This document shows, in pieces, positions 44,792 to 53,419 of a stretch of 64,000 bases of DNA; the first letter of the stretch is position 1; every line of letters begins with the position of its first letter. The stretch lies in NCBI RefSeq assembly GCF_000719955.1, contig NZ_JOII01000022.1, forward strand, positions 92,716 through 156,715. The letters are read 5' to 3'. The notes beneath the pieces are model-generated. The model was not told the origin of the DNA. It did not search any database and was given only the letters and a program-made list of their open reading frames with translations. This DNA is from Streptomyces albidoflavus (GTDB taxonomy: Bacteria > Actinomycetota > Actinomycetes > Streptomycetales > Streptomycetaceae). The translations under genes were made by a program, and so were the position numbers.

Positions 44792-44961
44792 GTGTGCCCT
44801 TTCCCTTTCGACGTCGTCTCCGGGACCGCTGACGGTCCTCCGGTCCCCCAGACGGGCTTAACTGCTCCGATTCCCGCACATCGGGCCGCCATGTCCCGCG
44901 AGGCCCGCCCGGACGGGCCCGGTTTTTCCCGGCACGCCCGGCGGGCCTCCTTCCCCCCGCC

Positions 44962-45801
44962 CTACAGGAGCGGGGTGTCCGGCAGCACCGGGTGGTCGCT
45001 GCCGCCCTTGCGGGGAGCGGCCGGGCCGGGTGCCGTCGTGCCGAACTCGCTCGCGCCGGGGCGGGCGGACGGGTTGAGCAGCGCCTGGTACGGGCCGACC
45101 GCGCCGATGCCGAGATGGCGCAGGGCGGACCAGATGGTGACCTGGTTGGCGGAGAGCACGGGGATGCGCAGCTCCGCCTCCAGCTGGGGGATGACGTCGT
45201 AGGTGGGCAGGTTGGTGCAGCTGATGAAGAGGGCGTCGACCGGCTTGCGGCGGACGGCGCGGTGGGCCATGGCGGAGACGGACCGGTAGGGGACCTGCCA
45301 GATGTGGTGGGTCAGGCCCAGGTTGGCGCGGGCGGTGACCTCGATGCCGCCCCGGGCCAGGTACCGCTCCAGGGAGCGGGTGACCGACCGGGTGTAGGGG
45401 GTGACCAGGGCTATCCGCCGGGCGCCGAGTTCCGCGAGGGCTTCGAGGAGGGCGCCGGAGGTGGTGACGGAGGGGACCCCGCCGGCCTGGGTCATCGCCG
45501 CGCACATGGCGCGTTCACCGGTGTGGCCGCCGACGAAGCTGCCCGAGGTGCAGGCGTAGGCGAGGACCTGGGGCTCGGCGGCGCTGAGGGCGCGGACCGC
45601 CTCGTGGAGCGTGGCGTGTTCGCTGACCAGCCGGGCGAGGTCGAGGCTGACCTCGACGGGGACGTAGGGCGTCCGGGTGAGATGGAGCGAGACCTCGTCG
45701 GGTACCCATCGCCAGAGTTCCCGGTCGAGTGCGAAATCGAAGGGTGCGACCACACCGACACCGTGCTGCGGGTGCGGTCCGCCCAGAAAGGAGACGTCCA
45801 T
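44962..45801 (-). CDS. Asp/Glu racemase-superfamily enzyme (EutA/maleate cis-trans isomerase-like), paralogue 2
   Basis: 279 aa from ATG 45801. Motif YACTSGSFVGGHTGERAM holds the first Cys, and FISCTNLPTYDVIPQLEAEL holds a second Cys, so both catalytic cysteines of the superfamily are present here, unlike in paralogue 1. LSANQVTIWSALRHLGIGA is the shared C-terminal motif. A roughly 30-aa Pro/Gly-rich tail follows. It is divergent from the 2-hydroxyacid dehydrogenase gene. An AT-rich palindrome (45814-45825) sits right before its start, implying tight regulation. Confidence 0.85.
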   Translation of the reverse strand: MDVSFLGGPHPQHGVGVVAPFDFALDRELWRWVPDEVSLHLTRTPYVPVEVSLDLARLVSEHATLHEAVRALSAAEPQVLAYACTSGSFVGGHTGERAMCAAMTQAGGVPSVTTSGALLEALAELGARRIALVTPYTRSVTRSLERYLARGGIEVTARANLGLTHHIWQVPYRSVSAMAHRAVRRKPVDALFISCTNLPTYDVIPQLEAELRIPVLSANQVTIWSALRHLGIGAVGPYQALLNPSARPGASEFGTTAPGPAAPRKGGSDHPVLPDTPLL

Positions 45802-45813
45802 GAGCAGGCCCCA

Positions 45814-45825
45814 ATTTTCGAAAAT
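45814..45825. promoter_or_regulatory. AT-rich palindrome before the racemase-like gene
   Basis: ATTTTCGAAAAT is a perfect 12-bp palindrome, extended by near-symmetric CCA/TGG flanks, 13 nt upstream of ATG 45801. It stands out in >70% GC DNA. It is a candidate operator, possibly for the IclR regulator at 52664. Confidence 0.55.
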
Positions 45826-46074
45826 GGTGCTCGCGGAACCGGCCGGAGCCGGGAGGGGGGTGCGGATGCCGGCACGTGCGCCGGGACGTCGGGACAGAGC
45901 CTGAAGCGCGTGACCGGCCGAGAACTCTCCGTGACTTCGGCGATTCCCCGTGGCGAAGGGCTTCTGTTGACGACGGTAGTTTCGGGTGCCAGCGTGGTCA
46001 ATCCGCACGTCCCGGACAGCTTCGGACCGGCTTTTCCGGCCGGTACCCACCACGGAAGCGGAAGCACGTTGCCC

Positions 46075-47079
46075 ATGGGTTTCCCGCACGTATCCGACGA
46101 GGCACTTTCGCCTCACCCGACGCAGGGCCGGCCCTTCGAGCCGACCCTCCTGGTCCTCGACGCCGACCCGCCGCCACGGCTGGAATCACTCGCCGGACGG
46201 GCCCGCGTCCTGCACGCCGACGCCGCCTCGCTGGCCTCGCTGCTGCCCGAGGCGGACGTCCTGCTGGTGTGGGACTTCCTCTCCGACGCGGTCCGCGAGG
46301 CGTGGCCCGGACCGGGCGCCCGGCCCGGCTGGGTGCACACCGCGAGCGCCGGCGCGGACCGGCTGATCTGCCCGGAACTGGTCGCCTCGGACACCGTGGT
46401 GACCAACGCGCGGGGCGTCTTCGACCAGCCGATCGCCGAGTACGTGGCCGCGCTGGTGCTGGCCTTCGCCAAGGATCTGCCGCGCACGCTGGAGCTGGGG
46501 GCGGCCCGGGAGTGGCGCCACCGGGAGACCCGGCGGGTGGCCGGAACACGCGCCTGCGTCGTCGGTTCCGGCCCGATCGGCCGGGCGATCTCCCGGGTAC
46601 TGACCGCGCTCGGGGTGCACGTCTCGGTGGTCGGCCGGACGGCCCGTAACGGAATCCACGGGCAGGACGAGCTGGACGGTCTGCTCGCCGCCTCGGACTG
46701 GGTGGTCTGCGCGGCCCCGCTCACCGACGAGACGCGCGGCCTCTTCGACGCCGGCCGGTTCGCCCGGATGAGGGAGTCGGCCTGCTTCGTCAACATCGGG
46801 CGGGGCGCCCACGTCGTCGAGCCGGACCTCGCCGAGGCGCTCGCCGCCGGGCGGATCGCGGGCGCGGCGCTCGACGTCTTCGCCGAGGAACCGCTCCCCG
46901 CGACCAGCCCCCTGTGGGAGGCGCCCGGCCTGGTCGTCTCCCCGCACATGAGCGGCGACACCGTCGGCTGGCGCGACGAACTGGGCGAGCAGTTCCTGGA
47001 GCTGTACGCCCTGTGGGAGGCGGGCCGGCCACTGCGGAACGTGGTCGACAAGGAGCGCGGGTATGTCCCGGGCGCCTGA
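46075..47079 (+). CDS. D-2-hydroxyacid dehydrogenase (NAD-dependent)
   Basis: 334 aa from ATG 46075; weak RBS, start tentative. Catalytic N-terminal domain, then a Rossmann domain with the fingerprint VVGSGPIGRAISRVL. Active-site pattern: Arg in NIGRGAHVVEPDLAEAL, Glu in ALDVFAEEPLP and His in VVSPHMSGDT. It lacks the C-terminal ACT domain of SerA. It probably reduces a 2-keto acid. It precedes the amidase by 118 nt on the same strand and is presumably part of the same catabolic unit. Confidence 0.9.
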   Translation: MGFPHVSDEALSPHPTQGRPFEPTLLVLDADPPPRLESLAGRARVLHADAASLASLLPEADVLLVWDFLSDAVREAWPGPGARPGWVHTASAGADRLICPELVASDTVVTNARGVFDQPIAEYVAALVLAFAKDLPRTLELGAAREWRHRETRRVAGTRACVVGSGPIGRAISRVLTALGVHVSVVGRTARNGIHGQDELDGLLAASDWVVCAAPLTDETRGLFDAGRFARMRESACFVNIGRGAHVVEPDLAEALAAGRIAGAALDVFAEEPLPATSPLWEAPGLVVSPHMSGDTVGWRDELGEQFLELYALWEAGRPLRNVVDKERGYVPGA

Positions 47080-47197
47080 CGGGGAGAGCTTGCGGGACGG
47101 CCACCGCGCGACCGCCGCACGGACGCGCGGGACCGCCGTACGGAACTGATCGGCTGCACCCGGTCCCGCGCGGACCGGCGAACCCCAGGAGGGGCGG

Positions 47198-48685
47198 ATG
47201 ACCGACCGCATCGCACCGACCGACACCGAGGGCAACGCCGCCGCACCGTCCGCGCCCGGGGCGCAGATCCCGGCCCCCGGGACCGGGGCCTCCCCCGCCC
47301 CGGTGACCGCCACCGCCCTGCTGGCCGCCTACCGGGCGGGCACGCTCAGCCCGGTCGACGCCACCCGGGACGCCCTGGCCCGGATCGAGGCGACCGAGCC
47401 CGCGGTCAACGCCTTCGTGCGGGTGGACGCGGAGGCGGCGCTCGCCCAGGCGGAGGAGTCGGCGCGGCGCTGGGAGCGCGGGGAGCCGGCCGGGCTGCTG
47501 GACGGGGTGCCGGTGACGGTGAAGGACATCCTGCTCCAGCGCGGCGGCCCCACCTTCAAGGGGTCGCGGACCGTCCGGGCCGCGGGGCCGTGGGAGGAGG
47601 ACGCGCCCTCGGTGGCGCGGCTGCGGGAGCACGGGGCGGTCTTCCTCGGCAAGACGACGACGCCGGAGTTCGGCTGGAAGGGCGTGACCGACTCCCCGCT
47701 GAGCGGCGCGACCCGCAACCCGTACGACCCGGCGCTCACCTCCGGCGGCTCCAGCGGCGGCGGGGCCGCGGCGGTGGCGCTCGGCGCGGGCCCTCTCGCG
47801 CTCGGCACGGACGGCGGCGGGTCGGTGCGCATCCCGGCCGCCTTCTGCGGGGTCTTCGCGCTCAAGCCGACCTACGGGCGGGTCCCGCTCTACCCGGCGA
47901 GCGCCTTCGGCACGCTCGCGCACATCGGGCCGATGACGCTGGACGCGCGGGACGCGGCGCTGATGATGGACGTGATCAGCGGGTCCGACGCACGTGACTG
48001 GTCGCAGCTGGGCCCGGTCGCGGAGAGCTTCCGCACCGGCCTGGACGAGGGGGTGCGCGGCCTGCGCGTCGCCTACTCCCCCACCTTCGGCGGCCAGGTC
48101 GCCGTCGACCCGGCGGTGGCGGCGGCGGTACGGGCCGGGGTGGAGCGGCTGGCCGCGCTGGGCGCCTGGGTGAGCGAGGACGACCCGGACTTCACCGACC
48201 CGGTCGACGCCTTCCACACCCTGTGGTTCAGCGGGGCGGCGCGGGTGGTGCAGCCGCTGGGGCCCGAGGCACGGGCGCTGCTCGACCCGGGGCTGCGGGA
48301 GGTCTGCGGGCAGGGGGCGCGGTACAGCGCGCTCGACTACCTGGCGGCGGTCGACACCCGGATGGAGCTGGGCCGCCGGATGGGCCGCTTCCACGAACGG
48401 TACGACCTGCTGGTCACGCCGACGCTGCCGATCACGGCGTTCGAGGCGGGCCTGGAGGCGCCGAAGGGCTCGGGCCACCGCCGGTGGACCGGGTGGACGC
48501 CGTTCACCTACCCGTTCAACCTCACCCAGCAGCCCGCCGCCTCGGTCCCGGTCGGCACCGACGCCCGCGGCCTGCCGGTCGGCCTCCAGATCGTCGGCCC
48601 GCGCCACGCCGACGCCCTGGTCCTGCGGGCGGCGCACGCCCTGTACGCGGCGGGCGCGGCCGGAATCGCACCCCCGGCGCTCTGA
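47198..48685 (+). CDS. amidase (amidase signature family)
   Basis: 495 aa from ATG 47198 (AGGAGGGG upstream). A roughly 35-residue Pro/Ala-rich N-terminus precedes the AS fold. The Ser-cisSer-Lys triad is visible: Lys109 in VTVKD, cis-Ser in GGSSGGG (185/186) and nucleophile Ser209 in GTDGGGSVRIPAAFCG. C-terminal NLTQQPAASVPVG is typical. It hydrolyses an amide to acid plus ammonia. Next to the DUF3830, EutA-like and EhuABCD-like genes, it may open an amide or N-acyl intermediate of the imported compound. Confidence 0.94.
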   Translation: MTDRIAPTDTEGNAAAPSAPGAQIPAPGTGASPAPVTATALLAAYRAGTLSPVDATRDALARIEATEPAVNAFVRVDAEAALAQAEESARRWERGEPAGLLDGVPVTVKDILLQRGGPTFKGSRTVRAAGPWEEDAPSVARLREHGAVFLGKTTTPEFGWKGVTDSPLSGATRNPYDPALTSGGSSGGGAAAVALGAGPLALGTDGGGSVRIPAAFCGVFALKPTYGRVPLYPASAFGTLAHIGPMTLDARDAALMMDVISGSDARDWSQLGPVAESFRTGLDEGVRGLRVAYSPTFGGQVAVDPAVAAAVRAGVERLAALGAWVSEDDPDFTDPVDAFHTLWFSGAARVVQPLGPEARALLDPGLREVCGQGARYSALDYLAAVDTRMELGRRMGRFHERYDLLVTPTLPITAFEAGLEAPKGSGHRRWTGWTPFTYPFNLTQQPAASVPVGTDARGLPVGLQIVGPRHADALVLRAAHALYAAGAAGIAPPAL

Positions 48686-48751
48686 CCAGGCGTACGCCCC
48701 CGGCGAGCCGGACACTCCGTAACGCCCCTGGGCCCGGCGGAGTCTCCGGCT

Positions 48752-48770
48752 CCCGGGGCGCGTCCCCGGG
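48752..48770. terminator. hairpin between convergent amidase and DUF3830 genes
   Basis: CCCGGGG-CGCGT-CCCCGGG, perfect 7-bp arms; bidirectional candidate. Confidence 0.6.
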
Positions 48771-48775
48771 CGCGC

Positions 48776-49279
48776 TCAGGCGCGGCGGAAGCTCAGGGCT
48801 TCACCTAGCGCCCCCGCGCGCCAGAGGTCGTTGCAGGCGGCGGCCATCTCCTCCAGGCCGTCGACGACCGTGCCCCAGACGATGCCGGGGATCCAGCCCA
48901 TGTCGCCGTTGATGAGCAGGTTGTTGCGCTCGTAGAAGAGGGCGAGGTCGACGAGGGTCGCCCCGGCCCGCACATCCGCCCCGGTGGTGTCGTAGCCGTA
49001 GGCGCGGTTGCCGAGCTGGGTGCCGTTGAAGGTGAAGTAGCAGAGGTCCCCGGGGATGGGGGTGACCGTGGGGTTCTCCAGCGGGGGTTCCTGGGCGGCG
49101 AAGGGTTCGAAGAGGGCGTAGATCTCGTTGCGGGCGTACTTCGCGTGGTAGACGTCGCCGCTCAGGGGCAGTGCCTCCCACACCGCCGCGCAGGTGACCG
49201 GGGCCTTGTCGTCGAGGAGCCGTGCGGTGCAGTGGACGCCCCGCTTGGGCAGGGAGATGTCGATGAAGCGTTCGGTCAT
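48776..49279 (-). CDS. DUF3830 family protein (cyclophilin-like fold)
   Basis: 167 aa from ATG 49279. The pattern FIDISLPKRGVHCTARLLDD, TCAAVWEALPLSGDVYHAKY, PIPGDLCYF and GAIL-free beta structure fits DUF3830. That family's proteins occur beside amidases, hydroxyacid dehydrogenases and Asp/Glu racemases in catabolic islands. The biochemical role is unknown. It is divergent from the EhuB-like gene with 96 nt between starts, so the two promoters probably share control. Confidence 0.75.
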   Translation of the reverse strand: MTERFIDISLPKRGVHCTARLLDDKAPVTCAAVWEALPLSGDVYHAKYARNEIYALFEPFAAQEPPLENPTVTPIPGDLCYFTFNGTQLGNRAYGYDTTGADVRAGATLVDLALFYERNNLLINGDMGWIPGIVWGTVVDGLEEMAAACNDLWRAGALGEALSFRRA

Positions 49280-49375
49280 GCACCCATGGTGCCCACTGGT
49301 CCCCGCTGCTATCTCCCGCGACATGGGCGCAAATTCATCCGCATACCTCGCTTGAGTTCGGGTAGCCGCGCGCCC

Positions 49376-50257
49376 ATGGTTCCGAGTAGACGACGAGGCA
49401 TACGACGAAGGTCGCTCCTCGCCGGCGCGGCCGTGCTGGGCACGGCCGGGGCGGTGGGGGCGACGGGCTGCTCACGGGTGCCGGAGGGCAGCACGCTGGA
49501 GCGGCTGCGCTCCGCGGGCACGGTCCGCCTGGGCATCGCGGGCGAGGTGCCCTTCGGGTACATCGACGAGAGCGGCGAGTTCACCGGGGAGGCCCCGGAA
49601 CTCGCCAAGGTGATCTTCAAACGGCTGGGAATAGCCAACGTCCAGCCGGTGGCGACCGAGTTCGGCTCGCTCATACCGGGGCTGGGCTCCCAGCAGTTCG
49701 ACGTGGTGTCGGCCGGCATGTACATCAACAAGGAACGGTGCGGCCAGGTCCTCTTCGCCGACCCGGAGTACCAGATGCTGGACGCCTTCATCGTCCGCAA
49801 GGGCAACCCGAAGAACCTCCGGAACTACGAGGACGTCGTCAAGTCCAAGGCCAAGTTCGCCACCGGCGCCGGCTACGCCGAGATCGGCTACGCCATGGAG
49901 GCGGGGATCGCCGAGAGGGACATCGTGATCCTCCAGGACCAGGTCGCCGGCCTCAACGCCGTCGAGTCCGGCCGCGTCGACGTCTTCGCGGGGACCGCGC
50001 TGACCACCCGCTCGGTGGTGACCAAGAGCCGCAAGGCCGAGACCACGGAGCCCTTCCCGCCGAAGGTCGGCGGCAAGGAGAAGATCGACGGCGGCGGCTT
50101 CGCCTTCCGCCTCAACGACACCGAGCTGCGGGACGCGGTCAACAAGGAGCTCCACAAGATGAAGAAGAGCGGTGAGCTCTTCCGCATCCTGCGCCCCTTC
50201 GGGTTCACCAAGGACGAGATGACCACCATGACGGCGAAGGAGCTCTGCGCCGTATGA
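49376..50257 (+). CDS. ehuB: EhuB-like ectoine/hydroxyectoine (amino-acid family) ABC transporter binding protein
   Basis: 293 aa from ATG 49376. Exported through a basic N-region RRRGIRRRSLLAGAAVLG (twin-arginine-like) ending in lipobox GATGC. SBP family-3 features: VRLGIAGEVPFGYIDESGEF, EAPELAKVIFKRLG, NKERCGQVLFADPEYQM, KKSGELFRILRPFGFTKDEM and a terminal ELCA. The IFKRLG, ERC, KSGE-F and LCA segments match my memory of Rhizobium EhuB, supporting ectoine-type ligands, but other amino-acid-like ligands are possible. First gene of a four-gene coupled operon. Confidence 0.8.
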   Translation: MVPSRRRGIRRRSLLAGAAVLGTAGAVGATGCSRVPEGSTLERLRSAGTVRLGIAGEVPFGYIDESGEFTGEAPELAKVIFKRLGIANVQPVATEFGSLIPGLGSQQFDVVSAGMYINKERCGQVLFADPEYQMLDAFIVRKGNPKNLRNYEDVVKSKAKFATGAGYAEIGYAMEAGIAERDIVILQDQVAGLNAVESGRVDVFAGTALTTRSVVTKSRKAETTEPFPPKVGGKEKIDGGGFAFRLNDTELRDAVNKELHKMKKSGELFRILRPFGFTKDEMTTMTAKELCAV

Positions 50258-50991
50258 CGACCGGTCTGTGGGAAAACTGGGTCCTGCCCGGCATCTGGGT
50301 CACCGTCCAGCTGACGTTCTACAGCGCCGCCCTCGCCACCGTGGTGGCCTTCGGGGTCGGCATGGCGCGGACGCACCGCTCGAAGTTCGTGCGCTTCCTC
50401 GCCGGCTTCTACACGGAGATCTTCCGGGGCACCTCGGCACTGGTGCTGATGTTCTGGCTCTTCTTCGTGGTGCCGCCGCTCTTCGGCTGGCAGTTCGTGC
50501 CCATGTACGCCGCCGTGCTGGCCCTCGGTCTCTCCTACGGCGCGTACGGCGCCGAGGTGGTGCGGGGCGCGCTCAACTCGGTCACACCGGCTCAGCGCGA
50601 GGCGGGGGTCGCGCTCAGCTTCACGCCCTGGCAGCGGATGCGTCTCATCCTGCTGCCGCAGGCCGTGCCCGAGATGATCCCGCCCTTCAACAACCTCCTG
50701 ATCGAGCTGCTCAAGGGCACCGCGATCGTCTCGCTGCTCGGCGTGGGTGACGTCTCCTTCGCCGCCTACCTGGTGCGGCTGGCCACCCAGGAGAGCGCAC
50801 AGATCTACACGATCTCGCTGCTCATCTACTTCGTCATCGCCTTCGTGCTGACCCGGGGCATGCGCGCCCTGGAGGCCAAGACCAAGGCCGGCATCGGGCA
50901 GAAGCCCGAGAAGGGGCCGGGCCTCATGGCCAAGCTGGGCCTTCGGCAGCAGACCGAGCTTTCCGACAAGCCCGGGGGTGCCGGCATATGA
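50254..50991 (+). CDS. ehuC: EhuC-like amino-acid-type ABC transporter permease
   Basis: 245 aa; the ATG at 50254 overlaps the previous stop (ATGA). HisM/GlnP-type permease: SVTPAQREAGVALSFTPWQR is the EAA loop, LLPQAVPEMIPPFNNLLIEL the His-permease motif, and about five membrane spans are visible. The C-terminal tail of about 45 residues is hydrophilic. It forms a heterodimeric pore with the next gene product. Confidence 0.85.
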   Translation: MTTGLWENWVLPGIWVTVQLTFYSAALATVVAFGVGMARTHRSKFVRFLAGFYTEIFRGTSALVLMFWLFFVVPPLFGWQFVPMYAAVLALGLSYGAYGAEVVRGALNSVTPAQREAGVALSFTPWQRMRLILLPQAVPEMIPPFNNLLIELLKGTAIVSLLGVGDVSFAAYLVRLATQESAQIYTISLLIYFVIAFVLTRGMRALEAKTKAGIGQKPEKGPGLMAKLGLRQQTELSDKPGGAGI

Positions 50992-51638
50992 ACTGGGACT
51001 GGTCCGCTGTCACGGACTTCATGCCGCGCTTCTGGGACGGGGTGCTCGTCACCCTCCAGGCCACGGTGATCGGCTCGCTCATCTCCTTCACCCTCGGGCT
51101 CGTCTGGGCCATCGCCTTCCGGGCGCCCACGCGGTTCGTCCGCTGGCCTGTCACGATCGTCACCGAGTTCATCCGGAACACGCCGCTGCTGGTGCAGCTG
51201 TTCTTCCTCTTCTTCGTGCTGCCCGAGTGGGGCATCCAGTTCTCCGCCCTCACCACCGGCATCATCGCCATCGGCCTGCACTACTCGACGTACACCGCGC
51301 AGGTCTACCGCGCGGGCATCGACGCCGTCCCCGTCGGCCAGTGGGAGGCGGCGACCGCGCTGAGCCTGCCCGCCCGCCGCACCTGGACCGCGGTGATCCT
51401 GCCGCAGGCGATCCGCCGTGTCGTCCCGGCCCTCGGCAACTACGTCGTGTCGATGCTGAAGGACACGCCGCTGCTGGCCGGTATCGGTGTGCTGGAGATG
51501 CTCCAGCAGTCCCGTCTGGAGGGCGCCGCGACGTTCCAGTACACGGAACCGCTGACCGTCGTCGGTATCGCCTTCATCCTCATCGCCTACCCGGCGTCTC
51601 TTCTTCTGCGAGCCCTGGAGCGTCGTCTTGTCCGCTGA
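50988..51638 (+). CDS. ehuD: EhuD-like amino-acid-type ABC transporter permease
   Basis: 216 aa; ATGA overlap with the previous gene. It has the HisMQ-type EAA loop (VGQWEAATALSLPARRTWTA VILPQAIRR split by a hydrophobic turn) and spans such as FIRNTPLLVQLFFLFFVLPE. Together with EhuC-like it builds the membrane channel of the importer. Confidence 0.85.
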   Translation: MNWDWSAVTDFMPRFWDGVLVTLQATVIGSLISFTLGLVWAIAFRAPTRFVRWPVTIVTEFIRNTPLLVQLFFLFFVLPEWGIQFSALTTGIIAIGLHYSTYTAQVYRAGIDAVPVGQWEAATALSLPARRTWTAVILPQAIRRVVPALGNYVVSMLKDTPLLAGIGVLEMLQQSRLEGAATFQYTEPLTVVGIAFILIAYPASLLLRALERRLVR

Positions 51639-52443
51639 CACCACCCCCAGCAACCAGGAAGCCAACCCCCCGGTGGACGGGAAGGAGCTGATCCGCTTCG
51701 ACAAGGTCACCAAGCGGTTCGGCAGCAACACCGTCCTCGACGACCTGACCTTCGGCGTCGACTCCGGCAAGCACGTCACCCTGATCGGGCCCTCCGGTTC
51801 GGGCAAGACGACCATCCTCAGACTGCTGATGACCCTGCTCAAGCCCGACGAGGGCACGATCAGGGTCAACGGCGACTACCTCACCCACGAGGAGCGGGGC
51901 GGCAAGCTCGTCCCGGCCGGGGAGAAGCACATCCGCGAGGTGCGCAAGAACATCGGCATGGTGTTCCAGCAGTTCAACCTCTTCCCCAACATGAAGGTGC
52001 TGCGGAACATCACCGAGGCGCCCGTCACCGTGCTCGGCCTCTCCAAGGACGAGGCGGAGTCCCGCGCCCGCGACCTGCTGGAACTGGTCGGGCTCACCGA
52101 GCACCTCGACAAGTACCCCTCGCAGCTCTCCGGCGGCCAGCAGCAGCGCGTCGCCATCGCCCGCGCGCTGGCCATGCGGCCGCAGGTGCTCCTCCTCGAC
52201 GAGGTCACCTCGGCGCTCGACCCCGAGCTGGTCGCGGGCGTCCTCGACGTGCTGCGCGACATCGCGCGCAGCACCGACATCACCATGCTCTGCGTGACCC
52301 ACGAGATGAACTTCGCCCGGGACATCTCGGACCAGGTGATGATGTTCGACGAGGGCCACATCATCGAGACCGGCAGCGCCGAGAAGATCTTCGGCGACCC
52401 GGACCACGCCCGGACCCGCGAGTTCCTCAGCGCGGTCCTCTGA
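51628..52443 (+). CDS. ehuA: EhuA-like polar amino-acid ABC transporter ATP-binding protein
   Basis: 271 aa from an unusual TTG start at 51628 (GGAG 8 nt upstream), overlapping EhuD-like by 11 nt. Walker A GPSGSGKTT, Q-loop MVFQQFNLFPNM, signature LSGGQQQRVAIARAL, Walker B LLLDEVTSALDPE and switch His in CVTHEMNFARDISD are all intact. The EVTSALDP signature is typical of GlnQ/HisP ATPases. It is followed by a terminator at 52458-52496. Confidence 0.87.
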   Translation: MSADTTPSNQEANPPVDGKELIRFDKVTKRFGSNTVLDDLTFGVDSGKHVTLIGPSGSGKTTILRLLMTLLKPDEGTIRVNGDYLTHEERGGKLVPAGEKHIREVRKNIGMVFQQFNLFPNMKVLRNITEAPVTVLGLSKDEAESRARDLLELVGLTEHLDKYPSQLSGGQQQRVAIARALAMRPQVLLLDEVTSALDPELVAGVLDVLRDIARSTDITMLCVTHEMNFARDISDQVMMFDEGHIIETGSAEKIFGDPDHARTREFLSAVL

Positions 52444-52457
52444 CACCCCGCACCCCC

Positions 52458-52496
52458 CGAAGGGCCGGTACGCCACCACGGCGCACCGGCCCTTCG
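52458..52496 (+). terminator. terminator of the EhuBCDA-like operon
   Basis: Perfect 12-bp arms CGAAGGGCCGGT (52458-52469) and complement (52485-52496), 15 nt past the EhuA-like stop. Confidence 0.85.
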
Positions 52497-52663
52497 CCGT
52501 GCGCCCCCGTGCGCGCACGGGTATGCCCCTGGCAAGTGCCAGGGTGGCGCGTTCCTGACCAGCGGGACGGCCGATCGGCCAACACCCCGGCGCACAGGGG
52601 AGCTTGGCGGCTATCGTGACGACGAGCCCAGCGATCCGCGTCCGGTCCATGCAGGGGGAATCC

Positions 52664-53407
52664 GTGGCACTGACGTACGAGTCCGCCGCCCCGTACCGCT
52701 CCGTACGCAAGGCGCTGCGTGTCCTGGAGACCGTCTCCCGCCACTCCTCGGGCGTCACCGAACCGGCCATCGCCGCCGCCACCCGCCTCCCCCGCACCGA
52801 GGTCGCCGCCCTGCTGCGGATGCTCCGCGCGGAGGAGTACGTACGCCGGCTGCCCGACGGCGGGTATGTCGCCGGGGCCTACGGCGGGGAGCCGGGGCGG
52901 GTCGTGGTGCGCGGACGGCTCCAGCGGCAGCTGGAGCGACTGCGGGACACCATCGGCGCGGCCGTCTACGTCAGCCGGTACGTCGACGGGGAGATCCGGG
53001 TCACCGACGTCGCGGACGGACCCGGGGTACCGCGCGTCAACGAGTGGGTCGACTTCCGGTCGGCGGCGCACGCGAGCGCCATCGGCAAGAGCCTGCTGAG
53101 CCAGCTCGACGTCAACGGACGGCGCGACCACCTCGCCCGCCACCGTCCGGCCCGGCTCACCTCGCGGACCATCACCAGCGAACGCGCCCTCTTCACCCGC
53201 CTGGAGGCGCACGTCCCGAGCGTGCCCGTCCTCGACCTCCAGGAGTACGCCGTCGGCACCGTCTGCGCGGCCGTCCCGCTCACCGCCGGCGCCTCCGCCA
53301 ACTGCCTCGCCCTCTCCCTCCCGGTCGAGCACGCCCACCGCCTCCACGACGCCGCCCTCGCGCTCAACCGCAACGCCACCCCCGTCCTGCTCTCCCTGGC
53401 CCTGTGA
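52664..53407 (+). CDS. IclR-family transcriptional regulator
   Basis: 247 aa from GTG 52664 (AGGGGGAA 4-5 nt upstream; an ATG at 52649 would add 5 residues). The N-terminal winged HTH reads YRSVRKALRVLETVSRHSSG, ATRLPRTEVAALLRMLRAEE and YVRRLPDGGYVAG. The C-terminal effector domain has FRSAAHASAIGKSLLSQL and the conserved LTSRTITSERALFTRLEAH. It likely controls the adjacent transporter and the racemase/amidase genes. Separate transcription is suggested by the preceding terminator. Confidence 0.9.
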   Translation: MALTYESAAPYRSVRKALRVLETVSRHSSGVTEPAIAAATRLPRTEVAALLRMLRAEEYVRRLPDGGYVAGAYGGEPGRVVVRGRLQRQLERLRDTIGAAVYVSRYVDGEIRVTDVADGPGVPRVNEWVDFRSAAHASAIGKSLLSQLDVNGRRDHLARHRPARLTSRTITSERALFTRLEAHVPSVPVLDLQEYAVGTVCAAVPLTAGASANCLALSLPVEHAHRLHDAALALNRNATPVLLSLAL

Positions 53408-53419
53408 GGCGTCGGCGGG

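Noticed and set aside
45677..45904. Plus-strand small ORF with a good AAAGGAG site and ATG near 45799
   Set aside because: It is antisense to the 5' end of the racemase-like gene and overlaps its start region. The short peptide has no family; chance is more likely.
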